Positions 12,492 to 23,415 of a stretch of 64,000 bases of DNA are shown one piece after another. The notes beneath the pieces were generated by a model that saw only the letters and a program-made list of their open reading frames with translations, did no database searches and was not told where the DNA came from. The translations under genes and the position numbers were made by a program. Source of the DNA: Cenococcum geophilum 1.58 (lineage: Eukaryota; Ascomycota; Dothideomycetes; Gloniales; Gloniaceae); NCBI GenBank assembly GCA_001692895.1, contig KV748299.1, positions 1-64,000 on the forward strand, given 5' to 3'. The number at the start of each line of letters is the position of its first letter. The stretch's first letter is position 1.

Positions 12492-12872
12492 CTAATAAAC
12501 AAGATTATACGCATTTTTATCCTTAGTGGGCTAAGGGTTAAAAATTAACTAGGTCTTAAAGCTAATACTAGGAGGTAAATTCTTAATCTGCTTAAAATGT
12601 ATAGGATTATTATTGGCGCCCACTAGAGTAGCATTAGGGAATTAAGTAGAGATATTAACTAGCTAAGTTCTATTATTAGTGGCGGAGTCAATAATGTAAA
12701 CTAGGGCGTCTTTAGAGATAGGGACTTAAATAAGGTCTTAAACAGCTATCCTAAATAGTTTATATTACTTACAAAGTCTTATATATTTATCTTAGCCTTT
12801 CTTCTCTATAGCCTCGTTAAAGGCAGTGTAAATAGTTACAGCCTCAGCCTTATCTTACGCGTAGGGAGCCAT

Positions 12873-14049
12873 AATTAGTCTAGGATCTGCGGAAATAAGA
12901 AGTACTAAGTAAGGTAGATAGAGGGGTAGGTTCTAAGAAGTTAGCAAAGTATACGCTAGAGAAGGCTAAATAAGATATAAGCGATAAGGTAGTAGAGGCA
13001 GTTATTTTAACCTTCTTAAATATTTTAGGCTTTAAAGCCATTAAAGACCAAAGCTTAGTAAGTATACTCGCAAAATAGCAAATTATTTTATCCGCCAAGA
13101 ATAGCGCTAAGCTTTAAGTTTCTCTATTAGGCTAATAGAGAGCTAAGGTACACTAAATAAGATAGTCATAATGCTTATATATTTAGTTTACTCAGTCTAC
13201 CTATTCTAGATAGGATGACGTACGTATTAAGAAACTGCATTCTTTATAGGTGTCGCGCTACTAAGACAAGCAACGGACGCGCTAGCTAGGTATACCAGGC
13301 CTAGGGCCTAGGGTACTAGCAGAACTAAAGTCCGTGCCGATTACAGAACGCATTAACCTCCCCATATACTCCCCCCTCATTACTATATAGATACTTAGTA
13401 TCCTTTCTAGAGAGCAATTTAAGAAGCTATTTTTTAAACACGAATTATACAACCCTATAGGCCGTGTCGGTATTTCTTAAAAATCTATATTCTCGTGTTT
13501 AACGCTATAGTAAATACGGAACCATTAAAGGCGTGGCTAGCCAATTCCAAGCCTACGCGGGGCCACTACCGAAAATAGTAGAGTCTGTACACATTACCTT
13601 AGAGAACGGGAGCCAGGACGTAGGTGGAAAAAGTCCGTATAAATCGGTTACCAAAACGTTTAACCTTCAACATAGGGCTGTTAATCGCCGAAGCCACACG
13701 CTATAATTATAGGATATCGTTAACGTCAGGGTCTAGTACAGTTTGTTAAAATAGAACACCTATACAAGGCTTATAAGCTTTTCAAACTACAGACCTTAGT
13801 AAGCAAAGGACCACCTTAGGACTAAAGCAATACGCCTTCAATCTAGGGTCCAACATACCCTACAAGTCCGTAGCCCGGAATTATACTACTCTAGCTTATC
13901 GCTTAGCTAATTAGTCCTCTAAGCGTTCTACCCTTTATCCATCTACCCCTCCACCCTACTAGGCTAGAGTATATAGTAGGCCAATTGACGATTTTATTTT
14001 TCCTATACCTGCGTTCTTCTATATAACTCTTAGGTTCTTATAGCATTAC
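12873..14049. other. Intergenic region upstream of methyltransferase 2
   Basis: No gene recognised. The stop-free run at 12,880-13,098 (minus) is Ser/Leu-rich, has no family match and lies in the expected promoter of the methyltransferase. 13,440-13,900 is visibly less AT-rich than its surroundings and has fewer TA steps. It may be intergenic DNA that escaped heavy RIP. A divergent promoter (methyltransferase leftward, Pth11-like gene rightward) would lie here. Confidence 0.4.
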
Positions 14050-15386
14050 TTCTTAGGTTTTATCTCTATTACTCTACTTCTTTTCTATATATCTAATAGC
14101 AGAACGTCATAATTATAAACGTCTAGCAATTTGTACCTAAAAATAGACCCCAGCTTACCTTAACTATAGTTCTAGCTATCCTACTCCCTTTTACAACTCT
14201 AGCTATTTATATAAGACTCTACTCTTAACATTTAATAAAGTAAAAGCTATAGGTAGATAACTAGCTAGTTACACTTAGCTTAGTGCTTACTTACGCTCTA
14301 TACGCCGATATTATCGTTTACGTTATATAGGGTAGACTTAGGGTATCTATTACACAGCTAAGTCCTAAAAACTTTAAGATATTTATAAAGGTAATTTAAA
14401 TATTAATAACACGTTTTCCTAACTAATACTCTATAGATAGTCTGGAGTAATAACTTCTAGGATTCTCTAGGGAAGTACTATTATTATTACCCAATTATTA
14501 ATCTTATCTTTCTATATCCGCATCTTTAGCATTATATATCTATAGATAAAATATGCCTTCTAGGCTATTATAGCCATAGTTACTAGCTAGTAGTTCTCCC
14601 TTTTTAGAGCTATTATAGGAGAATATATCCTACTAGTAAAGCTTTAGATCCCAACAGAACTAAGCCACTACATCTCCCAATCTAAGAACTGCGGTAAAGG
14701 AGGCATTGCTCATATTATCCTTAATTTTTTTTTTCCTTTTACTTCCTTTATATCTAGTCTAGAAGCTTTACGCAAAAATATCCTACAAGATCTACCTGTC
14801 CTTTATCTTCCTCCTTAGAATTATATAAGTTAAACTACTTCCTCTAATTTCTTTAGCCTAATATTATTATAGTACCACCCTCTACTCCATCTTGCGCGTT
14901 AGCTATCTTATTAGCCTAGTAAAAATTAATAAATCTAATACTACTGCCTTAATATGGTTATCCTTCTTCCTTAAGATTCTTAAAGTTATCTATAGCATCA
15001 TCTATATCTCTATTCCTGCATTCTCCCCCATCCTTATCTATATCCGTAACTCTTGCATTAGCTCCTATACTAAGGGTATACTTAACGCAAGCCGCTTCTC
15101 CTTAAAGCGCGGCTTACGCGGTAGTACTAACTAATTATCTAAGAAATTGTTTACAAAAGAGTCGCCTAAGTTTAATAGCTTACCAAAGTTTATTACCTTA
15201 CCTAAACTCCTATCGCTTAAGTTTAACAACATAAGGACGCAAATTACTACAGCCACTAAGAGATTAAGCGAGAGCGAAAATAATAGGACTACTTTAAATA
15301 GGCACTTAGAGAACAACATACATATAACTTAGGGCTAGGATGTTAATTCCCTTAAGCATACTTCGGCCGGGGAATATATTATTTAA
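14050..15386 (+). pseudogene. Pth11/rhodopsin-domain-like membrane protein, RIP-dead
   Basis: Fungal Pth11-type proteins are seven-helix membrane proteins, some acting as G-protein-coupled receptors. The plus strand shows hydrophobic helices with family-like patterns: TIIITQLLILSFYIRIFSII (about 14,480-14,545), RVSYLISLVKINKSNTTALI followed by WLSFFLKILKVIYSIIYISI and PAFSPILIYI (14,892-15,043), then a polar Ser/Lys-rich cytoplasmic tail with TKRLSESENN and HLENNIHIT, and a stop at 15,384-15,386. The tail ending in a His/Ile-rich segment is common in this family. The N-terminal helices are too damaged to place and the start is approximate. It is not a usual ETP-cluster member, so it may be a neighbour. 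The call rests on pattern resemblance. Confidence 0.6.
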
Positions 15387-16133
15387 ATATATTATTTATA
15401 GAGTAGGCTTTTTTTTCTTAAAAAAACCATTTAAATGTCTTATACTTAAGCCTATTTCCTAACCTAATAGAATATCTTTTCCTAGAGTATAATAGGAATC
15501 ATAATTTAGGATAGCGTAAAGTAGACTTAGGTCGGCTTAACAGGAGAGTATTTATAGGGGTAGATACAGTTATAGCATTATCTAATATCTTAAAAAGTGT
15601 ACATATCCTCCTCAAATATTTAAAGAAATTCAAATATAAAGAAAACAAATATTTAAATACTAAAGCGTTTAAGTAGCTCCGTAATATATATCTTATAAAT
15701 CCCCCTAAATTTAGCTTTAAACTCACGCATTTAGAGCGCTCGGAGGAAGTATATTTAAAATCCTTATAAAAATACTCACTAAGATGTTTAATATATCCAC
15801 CTTGCTACGCCACTAGAGTAATCTTTAACTCTCTACTTATTAAACCATACTTTTTACATATATGCCGCCATCAAATCTTAGAATTTAAATTATTTAACTC
15901 TTACCTTAGAAGCCCACTATAACTACTAATAAAGATATAGACTACTCCTAGCACCCCTTAATCGCCAATAATAGGATAACGTTATACGTTAAAAAAGGTA
16001 ACACATTCCCAACTAGCAAAACTTTTCCGTCCTTCCGTCTGCCACCCCAAATACTTTAACCTCCCGCACCCTTTATATTTATCCCTATATTTAGCTCCTT
16101 AATTAATTTTAATCTGCTTAAAATTTATTAAAT
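15387..16133 (+). other. Stop-poor stretch, possible unidentified relic U4
   Basis: On the plus strand 15,500-15,950 one frame is fairly open (GVDTVIALSNILKSVHILLK, then FKYKENKYLNTKAFK, LRNIYLINPPKFSFKL, LERSEEVYLKSL). It has few stops and reads as protein-like, but I do not recognise it. A minus-strand open run at 15,499-15,726 is its shadow. It could be the remains of a separate gene between the Pth11-like protein and the GST, or part of the GST upstream region. Confidence 0.35.
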
Positions 16134-16943
16134 CTAACAGCTTCTCTAACCTTAACTGCCAATACCGTAAAACCGCTTATCCTCCTTAAAGCACTCTTAA
16201 TACCGCATTCTATCCATATAATTAACTCTACTAGTAATAAGACGTAGTTTTATACAGTAAATCTATATAAGATGGTGCCCGCTCTAGAAGATATTACAAT
16301 TATTAATAGCGGAACCTCGCCTTATAAAGAGCCTATTAATATGTTTAATAGCTTAGCCTATCTTTTATACCTGGCTAATAAGTATAATAAGGAAGGTTTA
16401 TTTAGAGGTAGAGGTTTAAGGGAAAGAGCAAGCGTTATAAGCTGGCTTATAGGATATACCGCAGGTCTTAGGTAAGCCGTTCCACTTCCTCTCTCTAATC
16501 CGTACCTCTGCATTTTATAGGGTTGCGAAGCCTATAAGTCCTTAGGACTTTCCAAGATTCCTATAGTTACGAACCCTAAGGGAGTTTGCAAGTAGCTAAT
16601 ATTATATTTCAGCGCGACCGGTAAATCCTAGCTAATATTAAAGCCTAAAAACGTTGGCGATGCGGCAATATCTGTATTCATAGTCTAGATCCGCAACAAA
16701 TATACAATTTTAGACCAGCGTCTTAGCGAGCCAGACTAGCGATACATTACACTACCTACGCGGCCTACGATTGCGGATATTGCCATACTGCCGCTTATAA
16801 ATAAGAAGGTTACCGTGACGGCGGAAATTAGTTTTAATAACTATCCAACATTAAAGGGATAGAGCGAGAGAATAGTAGAGTTGCCTTATATAGCTAGGGC
16901 GCTAAATAGGGTGGGGAAATTTAGGCATAAAGAGGGCGTTTAA
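16134..16943 (+). pseudogene. Glutathione S-transferase, ETP-cluster GliG/SirG-like, RIP-dead
   Basis: GliG-type GSTs add glutathione to an activated diketopiperazine, the sulfur-entry step of ETP synthesis. N-terminal thioredoxin-fold remnants: LTANTVKPLILLKALLIPHS, then VPALEDITIINSG, LYLANKYNKEGLFRGRGLRE and ASVISWLIGYTAGL. A plausible intron sits at 16,472-16,520 (GTAAGC, CTAAT branch site, TATAG). The C-terminal helical domain follows: RYITLPTRPTIADIAILPLI, NNYPTLKG, SERIVELPYIARALNRVGKF, stop at 16,941-16,943. Length fits a GST of about 220-250 residues. Some stops replace Gln/Trp, but damage is lighter than in neighbouring transposons and no element has inserted. The family is clear; the GliG assignment is by context. 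Confidence 0.85.
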
Positions 16944-17444
16944 TAGGGATAATAAAGGGATAAGGGAAAAGTTTATCGTGTTATACTAAGTAATAAGTAG
17001 AGGTTAAGCTGTCCCAGAGAGTTTCCATAAATAATTCTATAGCTATTAAAGATTTTCTAATCACTAGGACATTAATATGTTTCCGCTTAACATAAGGTGC
17101 ATAATTAGTGTTAAAACTCGTATAGGGATCAAATTGATAAGGATCTATATAGGGAGGAGGTGTTGACCTATGGAACTTTAGAAGTCGCATCAGTCCTTAG
17201 TCAAACGACTAATATTTAAAGCTCTAGCTAATTAACCAAATACGTTATAGATCTGACGAAGCTAACGACGACGTCTTAATATATATATAGTCTCCTTTTC
17301 TTTATAGATAAATCTATATACAAGTTCGTTCAACAGAAGGGACTCCCCCTATAGTACCACTAAACTAGGTTCTATTTAGCTTTCAACAATTAGGATTGGC
17401 AGAAATGAAACGGGTTTAAAAAGCCCATTTCTTATTAATAAATC
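16944..17444. other. Convergent spacer between GST and P450 relics
   Basis: The GST ends at 16,943 (plus) and the P450 at 17,445 (minus), so this is a shared 3' region. A 69-codon minus-strand run at 16,981-17,190 (contains STPPPYIDPYQFDPYTSF) is open, but no homologous family is known to me and it has no clear upstream gene. I treat it as unproven. Confidence 0.4.
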
Positions 17445-17660
17445 CTATTTAAGCTTCGCCAGGACCAGTTTTACATTAGAAATTGGAACCCAGGTACTAC
17501 TATCCACCTTATACTCTCCGTTCCTACATTTAAATAGCAAAAGACGTAATTCGTACTAATCTAGGAGATAAATTACAAAATTTTTAATTATAGCTTCGGC
17601 GAAATATTAACCTAAACATTTTCTTGTCCCAAAGCTAAACGCAAAGAGATTGTATCGGAG

Positions 17661-17721
17661 CTGGTGACATCAAAGAGTTAATTTTAATAGAAATTAGAGG
17701 GTGATATAATCTCTAACTTAT
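17661..17721 (-). other. P450 intron with mutated donor site
   Basis: Reading on the minus strand, the coding frame stops making sense after QVD and resumes at LRYNLFAF. The 61 bases between end in CACCAG and begin ATAAGT, one G-to-A change from the canonical GTAAGT. Removing them restores the frame into the heme-binding loop, so this is taken as an intron whose donor was destroyed by a RIP-type mutation. Confidence 0.65.
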
Positions 17722-17757
17722 ATCTACTTGCTTAATATTGTTAAACCTTTCTAGATT

Positions 17758-20700
17758 TAGTGATCTACTTAGAGCGGGGTCTATTTAGAGCTCCAATGTA
17801 GATTCGGCTTTAATGTGGATTTAGATTAAGCCTTCTAATTAGTAGATTAGAGTGGATTTAAGGCTGATTTAACTCTTAGAGCTCTAGATCTATACCCAAT
17901 TTAAACTACGGCTAAGGAGGAATAGAGCACTAAGAGGGCAGTGCGTAAGAAGAAGCCAATCAGTAACTCTCTTAACTTTACCACTAACTCACTGTTTAAT
18001 AAGTAGTATATTAGCTATAGAATCTTAGACACCTAGTCATCCTACTACTACTACTATCGCTTCTACTGTTGCGGCTCTATATCTATACTTACTATTATAG
18101 TATTATATTTAACTTTCCTACCTCCGCGATAGAACAATTTCTCTTAGTACGCCTACCTCCACTATCTAACGACGTTATCCTCGCCCTAAAGTTAATTAAT
18201 TTGAAAGCCAATAATATAAAGGAGATAGTTAAGTTTAAGCTATAGGGCAAGAACTATATTTAATATAACGCCTTAATAAAGAAACTAAAGCATATAAAGC
18301 AACGCACGTCACCTATATAGCTTTAGGGTAAGGATCTATAGCTAAGGGAAGGCGACGGTTTAATTATATATTACTACTATTATATTTATAAGAGGTTAAA
18401 GAAGACGTAGGAGCTCTCTATTGTGTTAAGTAGAAGATCTACCGCGTTAACTTATCTTATTAAGGATTATAATATAGATAAAGCTATAGGCTTATTAAAG
18501 AAGCACGGTAAGACAGCTCCAGCTTAATTAATAATTGAGAATTATCCTACTAAGAGGTCGCTTATTTAGAGTCGCAATTTTAATACTTTTAAGTAGCTAC
18601 TTGTACGATGGATTATATATTATTATATTACCTTCTTCTAATTTAAAAATATCTATTTCCGTTAGCTGCTATTCTTTATATACCTAGGGCTTAAGAAGTA
18701 CTTACTAAAGGCCTCTAAAACGATTCGCGGCTAGGTAATTAAGGCGTTTAAGATATAAAAGGGTGAATTAAGAAAGGAGCTTAAGAACGCCCGTAGTATA
18801 ATCTTAATATTCTTTAATCTTTAGACGTCGCTAAATACGCTTAGGGTCCTTAGTGTAGTTGCGCGTTTTATTAATTAAGCCGGTAAGCGTCGCTATATTA
18901 TATTAGGCCTTCGCGAAGTTATTAGTAAATATAGCGGTAAGAATATAGCGGCTGTCCTCCTTAATATCTTTAAAGACTATAGTATCTATAGTAATATTAG
19001 GTATTTTATAGCCGATAATGTAGAGTTAAATAATACGTATATTAATATAATACTTTAAGCGCTCTACCTAGGAATATTAGTAAAGAAAAGGAAGGCCTAT
19101 AGGCTCTATTACTTTAGTTATATTATAAACCTTTACGCCTAGGCCTTTATTATAGGAGTTAATATAGAGAAGGTATATAAGGATTTAGCTACTACGTATT
19201 GCGACTAGGATTTTAAGAGGATAGAGCTACTTTAGAAGAAGCGCGGAGCTGTTGGATTACTTTATAACCTTATACAATATATTTAAATGACCCCCTAGTA
19301 TTATATAGTATTTAAAAGGATTAAAATTAGAGGTACTTTAGCTAAGTTTAACGGCTTAGAGGTATATACTAAGATCTTATATAGAGCTTTGGTGTTAAGG
19401 TCCTAGGTTAGATTTTCTATATAATATTAAAAGATAAGGGTTTAATTAGCTTGGTTTTGGATTATTAATTTACCGGAGGAAAATTAAAATAATCTTATCT
19501 AAATATTTAAATAGCTTTATAAAATTAATACTAATACCTACTAGCTTATTTAAAATAATTAAACGTATTAGAATTCCTTATTCTTAGCTATCTCTCACTT
19601 CCTTAATTATAAGGAATATATTATAAAGTTCTACTAGGAGTATATACTAGGCTTAGGCGTAAAAGTACTTAGTAAAGATAACCTACTCTCTATACGCTAT
19701 TAGTAGGAGCTTAAGCATCTATATAATTATCTTAAAGCTTTTTATAAGGCTACTATTATAGTAGAAGGCAAGTATATGGGCCTTACGGATTACTTCTAAA
19801 CTCTTAATTAGCTTCTACTAGAGCTTAAAAAAACGTAATAAAAGTTTACTAAGCTTGCCGCCTAAAGATATTAAACTATAGAGTTATAAAACTATAAGCA
19901 ATTAGCTGGTTACTTAGAGGCTACTTAGTAGAAGTGTAAGAAGTACTATTATAAGGTAGATAATACCAGTGCCTATTACGCGGCGATTGTTCTTAACCTA
20001 ATACTTAAGATATAGTAGTTTTAGGATAACTAGGGGGAGCATAAAGATAAGAAGGCTTAGATTCTAAAAGTTAAAGCTCTTATAAGAGAGCTCTAGCTTA
20101 AATATAAAGGTAAGCTATAAGGTACGCCCTTAATAAACGTATAAGATTCTATACAGCCGCTACTAAAGCTAAAGATTTATACTTCTGCTTGTAATTACAA
20201 GCGCCTTAAAACGGTACACCCTAACAACGTTACTACTACGCCTATTACTATCGCTAATTACCTCTAGGAATATTTAGAAACAAACTACCTCCGCGTAGGC
20301 AACTCTAACGATTTTAACATTATATAATACTGGCTAGATTGCTATAAGAGCCAGCCCAATCTTACTTAGTTTACCCTTAATATACTTATAATACCGCCTA
20401 TATCAGATAAGTGCGAGCGGCTCTTTAGCAGCTATAAGATTCTCTTAGAGAGCCGTTACTCTTACTTATAAATAGATATTATTAAGGCCAATAAGTGCCT
20501 CCGCCACTAGTACGGACCTCCATATAAGGGCACGTTTAATAATATAGATATTAGAGTTATAGAGGGAGAGCTTATACTATAAACGGTATTACTAAAGGAG
20601 GCCTTAAAGGCTCGAGTTGCCGCATATAAGGAAGCTATAAAGGAAGCCATAAAGGTAGCAGCAGAGGCAGTAGCAAAGGTAGCAGTAAATATAGTAGCAG

Positions 20701-21038
20701 AGGCACTTCTAGGGGAGCTAGGTAGGCTAGGTAAGCTAATAGTTATAGAGCCAGATAATAACGAAAGTAAGAGCCATAATAAGGGCGCATACGCTGCCTT
20801 TAAGGAGGCGATTAAGGTGGAAGATTACGAAGCTTCTAATATAGAGGCTTTGTAATTAGGGTTAATTTAGTATATTCTTCCTTCCTTACCTTTTTCCTCA
20901 CCTTCTGCTAAGACTTACTATTTATAGTATATATTTAATCTAGAGCCATCTTGGAGTCCTAGAGCTCTACCGCCTCCTCAGCGTATAGAGTGGATTTAAG
21001 GGTCAAATCTACTCCACTCTAGTCCAATAAGATCACTA
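17758..21038 (+). mobile_element. hAT-C DNA transposon (3.3 kb) inside the P450
   Basis: Both ends start TAGTGATCT (left 17,758; right reverse complement ends at 21,038) with further imperfect similarity. The 8-bp duplications are TCTAGATT (17,750-17,757) and TCTAGGTT (21,039-21,046), differing by one G/A change. Subterminal DNA has repeats of GTGGATTTAR and TAGAGCTCTA type on both sides. The P450 frame continues across one copy of the duplication, confirming the boundaries. It carries a plus-strand transposase. Confidence 0.9.
18130..20853 (+). pseudogene. hAT-C transposase relic
   Basis: Plus-strand relic of a hAT transposase. Readable: NYPTKRSLI (about 18,540), a first catalytic region FFNL then stop then TSLN (about 18,810-18,835), NIGYFIADNVELNDTYI (about 18,990-19,040), FSHIINL-like YFSYIINLYA, and the C-terminal dimerisation motif ISDKCERLFSSYKILLESR (about 20,400-20,455) followed by NKCLRHWYGPP-like sequence. 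The tail is Ala/Glu/Val-rich (VAAEAVAKVAVNIVAEALL) and encoded by short purine-rich repeats. Dozens of TAG/TAA stops. Start approximate. Confidence 0.85.
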
Positions 21039-21519
21039 TCTAGGTTAAAGGCCTAACTATCTTTCCCCCAGAATAGGTTGTTAACATTAATCTTAAGCGC
21101 ATTAACAACAACGGAGGTCTGTAAAACTTGTAAGTACTAATTTATATAGTATAGTAAGTTTAAGATCCTAATATTTTTAGGTATCCAAAAACCACCCAGG
21201 GTCTTTTCTAAAGGGGAACTTTTAGGTATTAAGAACACTAGCCTATATAAGCTTTTGTTAAAACCCCGGCATTATAGATAACTTAACCTATAAAAGGACG
21301 AAGTTAAAGAGACTCTAGATAGCAAGCTCTTAAAAAAGTATTCTTACTATTACAATAATCATTTAAAGATATATTCTTATTTACTCCTTTATTTCAAATC
21401 TCGTTATAAAGCTTTTACTATTAATCCTAATTCTCTACTAGGAGAGTAACTAACTATATAAGTACGTAAGAAGAGATATCCAGATTCGCAAAGAGCATCT
21501 TACTTAGGGTTTGCAAAAC

Positions 21520-21577
21520 CTAAAATAGTTTATAAGCATCGGAGTTAAAAGGAAAAATTATATATTTTTTACAATAC
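21520..21577 (-). other. P450 intron
   Basis: Minus strand: a 58-base interval starts GTATTG, holds a TTTAACTCC-like branch region and ends TTTTAG. The reading frame is continuous on either side (SK before, VLQTL after). Size and signals suit a filamentous-ascomycete intron. Confidence 0.65.
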
Positions 21578-22549
21578 CTTAGATTTAAGGAGTTTCCCTT
21601 CTATAACAGGCTTCTAAGCTAATACTATAGGAGGTACGGGAAACCGGGATCGTCTTAATTAGTATATCCTATTATTAAAGGCGGACCATTCCTTTTAAAA
21701 TGTACTAAGCTCTTTAGTAGCCCCACTATAGAAGATTTGCGAGATTCTAAAACAATATATGCCTCTAAGAAGCATATATTGCATTAAGGCAAGACTCTAC
21801 TAACCTATTAACTAGAGCTTGCTCTTTTCCTCTTCTATTATAGGACTATAAAGGGTATTAGTAGTGCAAAAAAAAGGAAACTTTATAAAAGTGCTAAAAA
21901 TATAAATTATAAACTCTGCTGCTTATATGGCCGGCATTATTATCCTTATATAGTTATGCGTATATTTGCTAATAGAAGGGCTTATATATAAAGTTTCTCT
22001 ATAGGTAAAGACGTAACTAAACTTAGAACGCAATCTCTTTTACCTACTACCATTAATAAGGCCTATACAATCTCCTAAGAGCTAGTGGAAAAACCAGCCG
22101 CTATTACTAAAAGCTAATTTATTATAAAGATCTAAATTTAAGTAGAAAGCTTAAACATCTTTAGGGGTTATAATAACTCTATTAAGTGTTACTTTCTGCT
22201 TAAGGGGATAATATAAATAGGAAATAGAATACATCTTAGGTATATTATATAACTATATATAATATATAGATCCGTATACTCGCCACTCTCTACTCCTTTC
22301 CCTACCATAAAGGAACTTATTAATTGTATAACTATTTAGCCATTTCCAAAAGGGTTCGGAGATTATATAACCTTAGCTATCTCTAATTAGATATAATAAT
22401 CTAAATATTCTCTAAATATAAGTGTTAGGTAAACGCTCTATAAAGACACTAAGTGCATACCATAATAAAGGCTTCCTTTTCGCTATTATTAGCCATAATA
22501 ATCCTAAAATAGCGACGTAAGATAGAGGTATAAGGCTATACAAACTCAT

Positions 22550-23415
22550 CCTTTTAGCTAGCTTAAGGCGAGCCGCAATAATCTTAGAAAGGAAATGCAG
22601 ACTAGTTAAGCTTATTATCTAAAGACGTTGCCAGCCTAATATAGTATATCGTATACACTAGCGTAACTAGAACAACTCGCATAGTAAAGAAACGTTATTA
22701 ACGATATAGCCCGGCAACTCGGCATTCTATTCCCTATCAGCATTCTATCTTATTTAATACTGTCTAACTAAAAGCAATCGATTCTCTATAAAGTTTAACT
22801 TTTATATAATGTCCCAAATGTAGGTTTAGATCTACTAAATCTACCTACTATAGTTTCCGTCTATAGACTACTCTCGCCCTAGCCTAGGAGTTATCTTAAT
22901 TTCTATTCGCTAAGTTTGGTCTTACGCTAAGTAGCTAGTGGCGAAGTAAAAACATAGCTGGCGAAATTCTAATACTTTATAGGGGAGCTTTAGGAGATAG
23001 ATACAGAAATAATTCGGTAGTAGAAGGCGGTATAATAGGTTTAGGAAGTTATTCGCAAGGTCTATTATAGATTAGCGAAGGTTTTAGAATATAAGGAGCA
23101 TATTTTCACTTAAACTCAATTAACAACTACGTTTTTCTTAAAAGAAAAGAAGTTAATAAGGTTTTTAAGTAATAGAAGAATTATAAATCCAAGTCTAAAA
23201 CTCCATTCAATAAATTTACTTTTATTATCCTACAATTTAACGCCCTTCTTCGCCGACTTTAGGTAACAGAATTAATTAGACGCCATGCTATTATAAAAAG
23301 ACATTTATTATATCTCGACACTTAGTAAACATCCCTAGCTTCGTTCTTTTCATTAAGACTCTAAAATAAGCATAAATTTTGGCTACAGCCATAAACTTAA
23401 CGCCAATTCCATAAA
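22550..23415. other. Spacer between P450 start and DMATS end
   Basis: Region upstream of the P450 (minus) and downstream of the DMATS (minus). No gene recognised. The plus strand at 22,930-23,200 has a basic stretch (SRRRYNRFRKLFARSIID) without family match. 22,640-22,900 contains short inverted TAGATCTACTAAATCTA-like repeats. It should hold the P450 promoter. Confidence 0.4.

Larger units (their letters stand above)
8856..12872 (-). pseudogene. SAM-dependent methyltransferase (LaeA/UMTA-type), copy 2, split by hAT-E
   Basis: Minus-strand methyltransferase whose start ATG is at 12872-12870. N-terminal part: NEAIEKKG, KYIRLCK, YKLFRIAV, then the AdoMet region IIDSATNNRT (Gly codons changed to Asn, about 12,655-12,690) and FPNATLVGANNNPIHFKQ, up to AYNLVY where hAT-E (9665-12491) cuts in. 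The frame resumes left of the element at QRCILMLF, AAIKGLFGLVKLGGYY, then LIDFYKKVFPKVGINNTTRRY, and ends with DDFKKLKEAVLDDM and YYLAIGKKPA, stop at 8856-8858. One copy of the 8-bp duplication bridges the two halves in frame. The order and ending match copy 1, so the two are paralogues. Methylation of a cluster intermediate is inferred. Confidence 0.85.
17445..22549 (-). pseudogene. Cytochrome P450, ETP-cluster GliC/SirB-like, split by hAT-C
   Basis: Minus-strand P450 with start ATG at 22,549-22,547. N-terminal anchor helix: SYVAILGLLWLII, then PFWKWLN and KFLYGRERSREWRVYG. Middle: FYSGATKELSTF and PVPPIVLA. The oxygen-binding helix region reads LQTLSKMLFANLDISS. An intron at 21,520-21,577 separates the last two. 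The ExxR helix reads CYLESL then a stop where Arg is expected (21,304-21,315), followed by LGGFWIPKNIRILNLL and VNNLFWGKDS. hAT-C (17,758-21,038) interrupts just before ERFNNIKQVD. The heme loop FSFGTRKCLG (about 17,611-17,646) keeps its Cys. It ends with STWVPISNVKLVLAKLK, stop 17,445-17,447. A second intron (17,661-17,721) has donor ATAAGT where GTAAGT is expected. Oxidation of the cluster diketopiperazine is inferred. Confidence 0.88.

Noticed and set aside
12880..13098. 72-codon minus-strand open frame
   Set aside because: Ser/Leu-rich, no family resemblance, and lies upstream of the methyltransferase start; not supported as a gene.
15131..15332. Overlapping open frames on both strands
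   Set aside because: The plus-strand one is the tail of the Pth11-like relic; the minus-strand one is its shadow.
16981..17190. 69-codon minus-strand open frame downstream of the P450
   Set aside because: No homologue recognised, no upstream gene, lies in a convergent 3' spacer; kept only as a note in the spacer entry.
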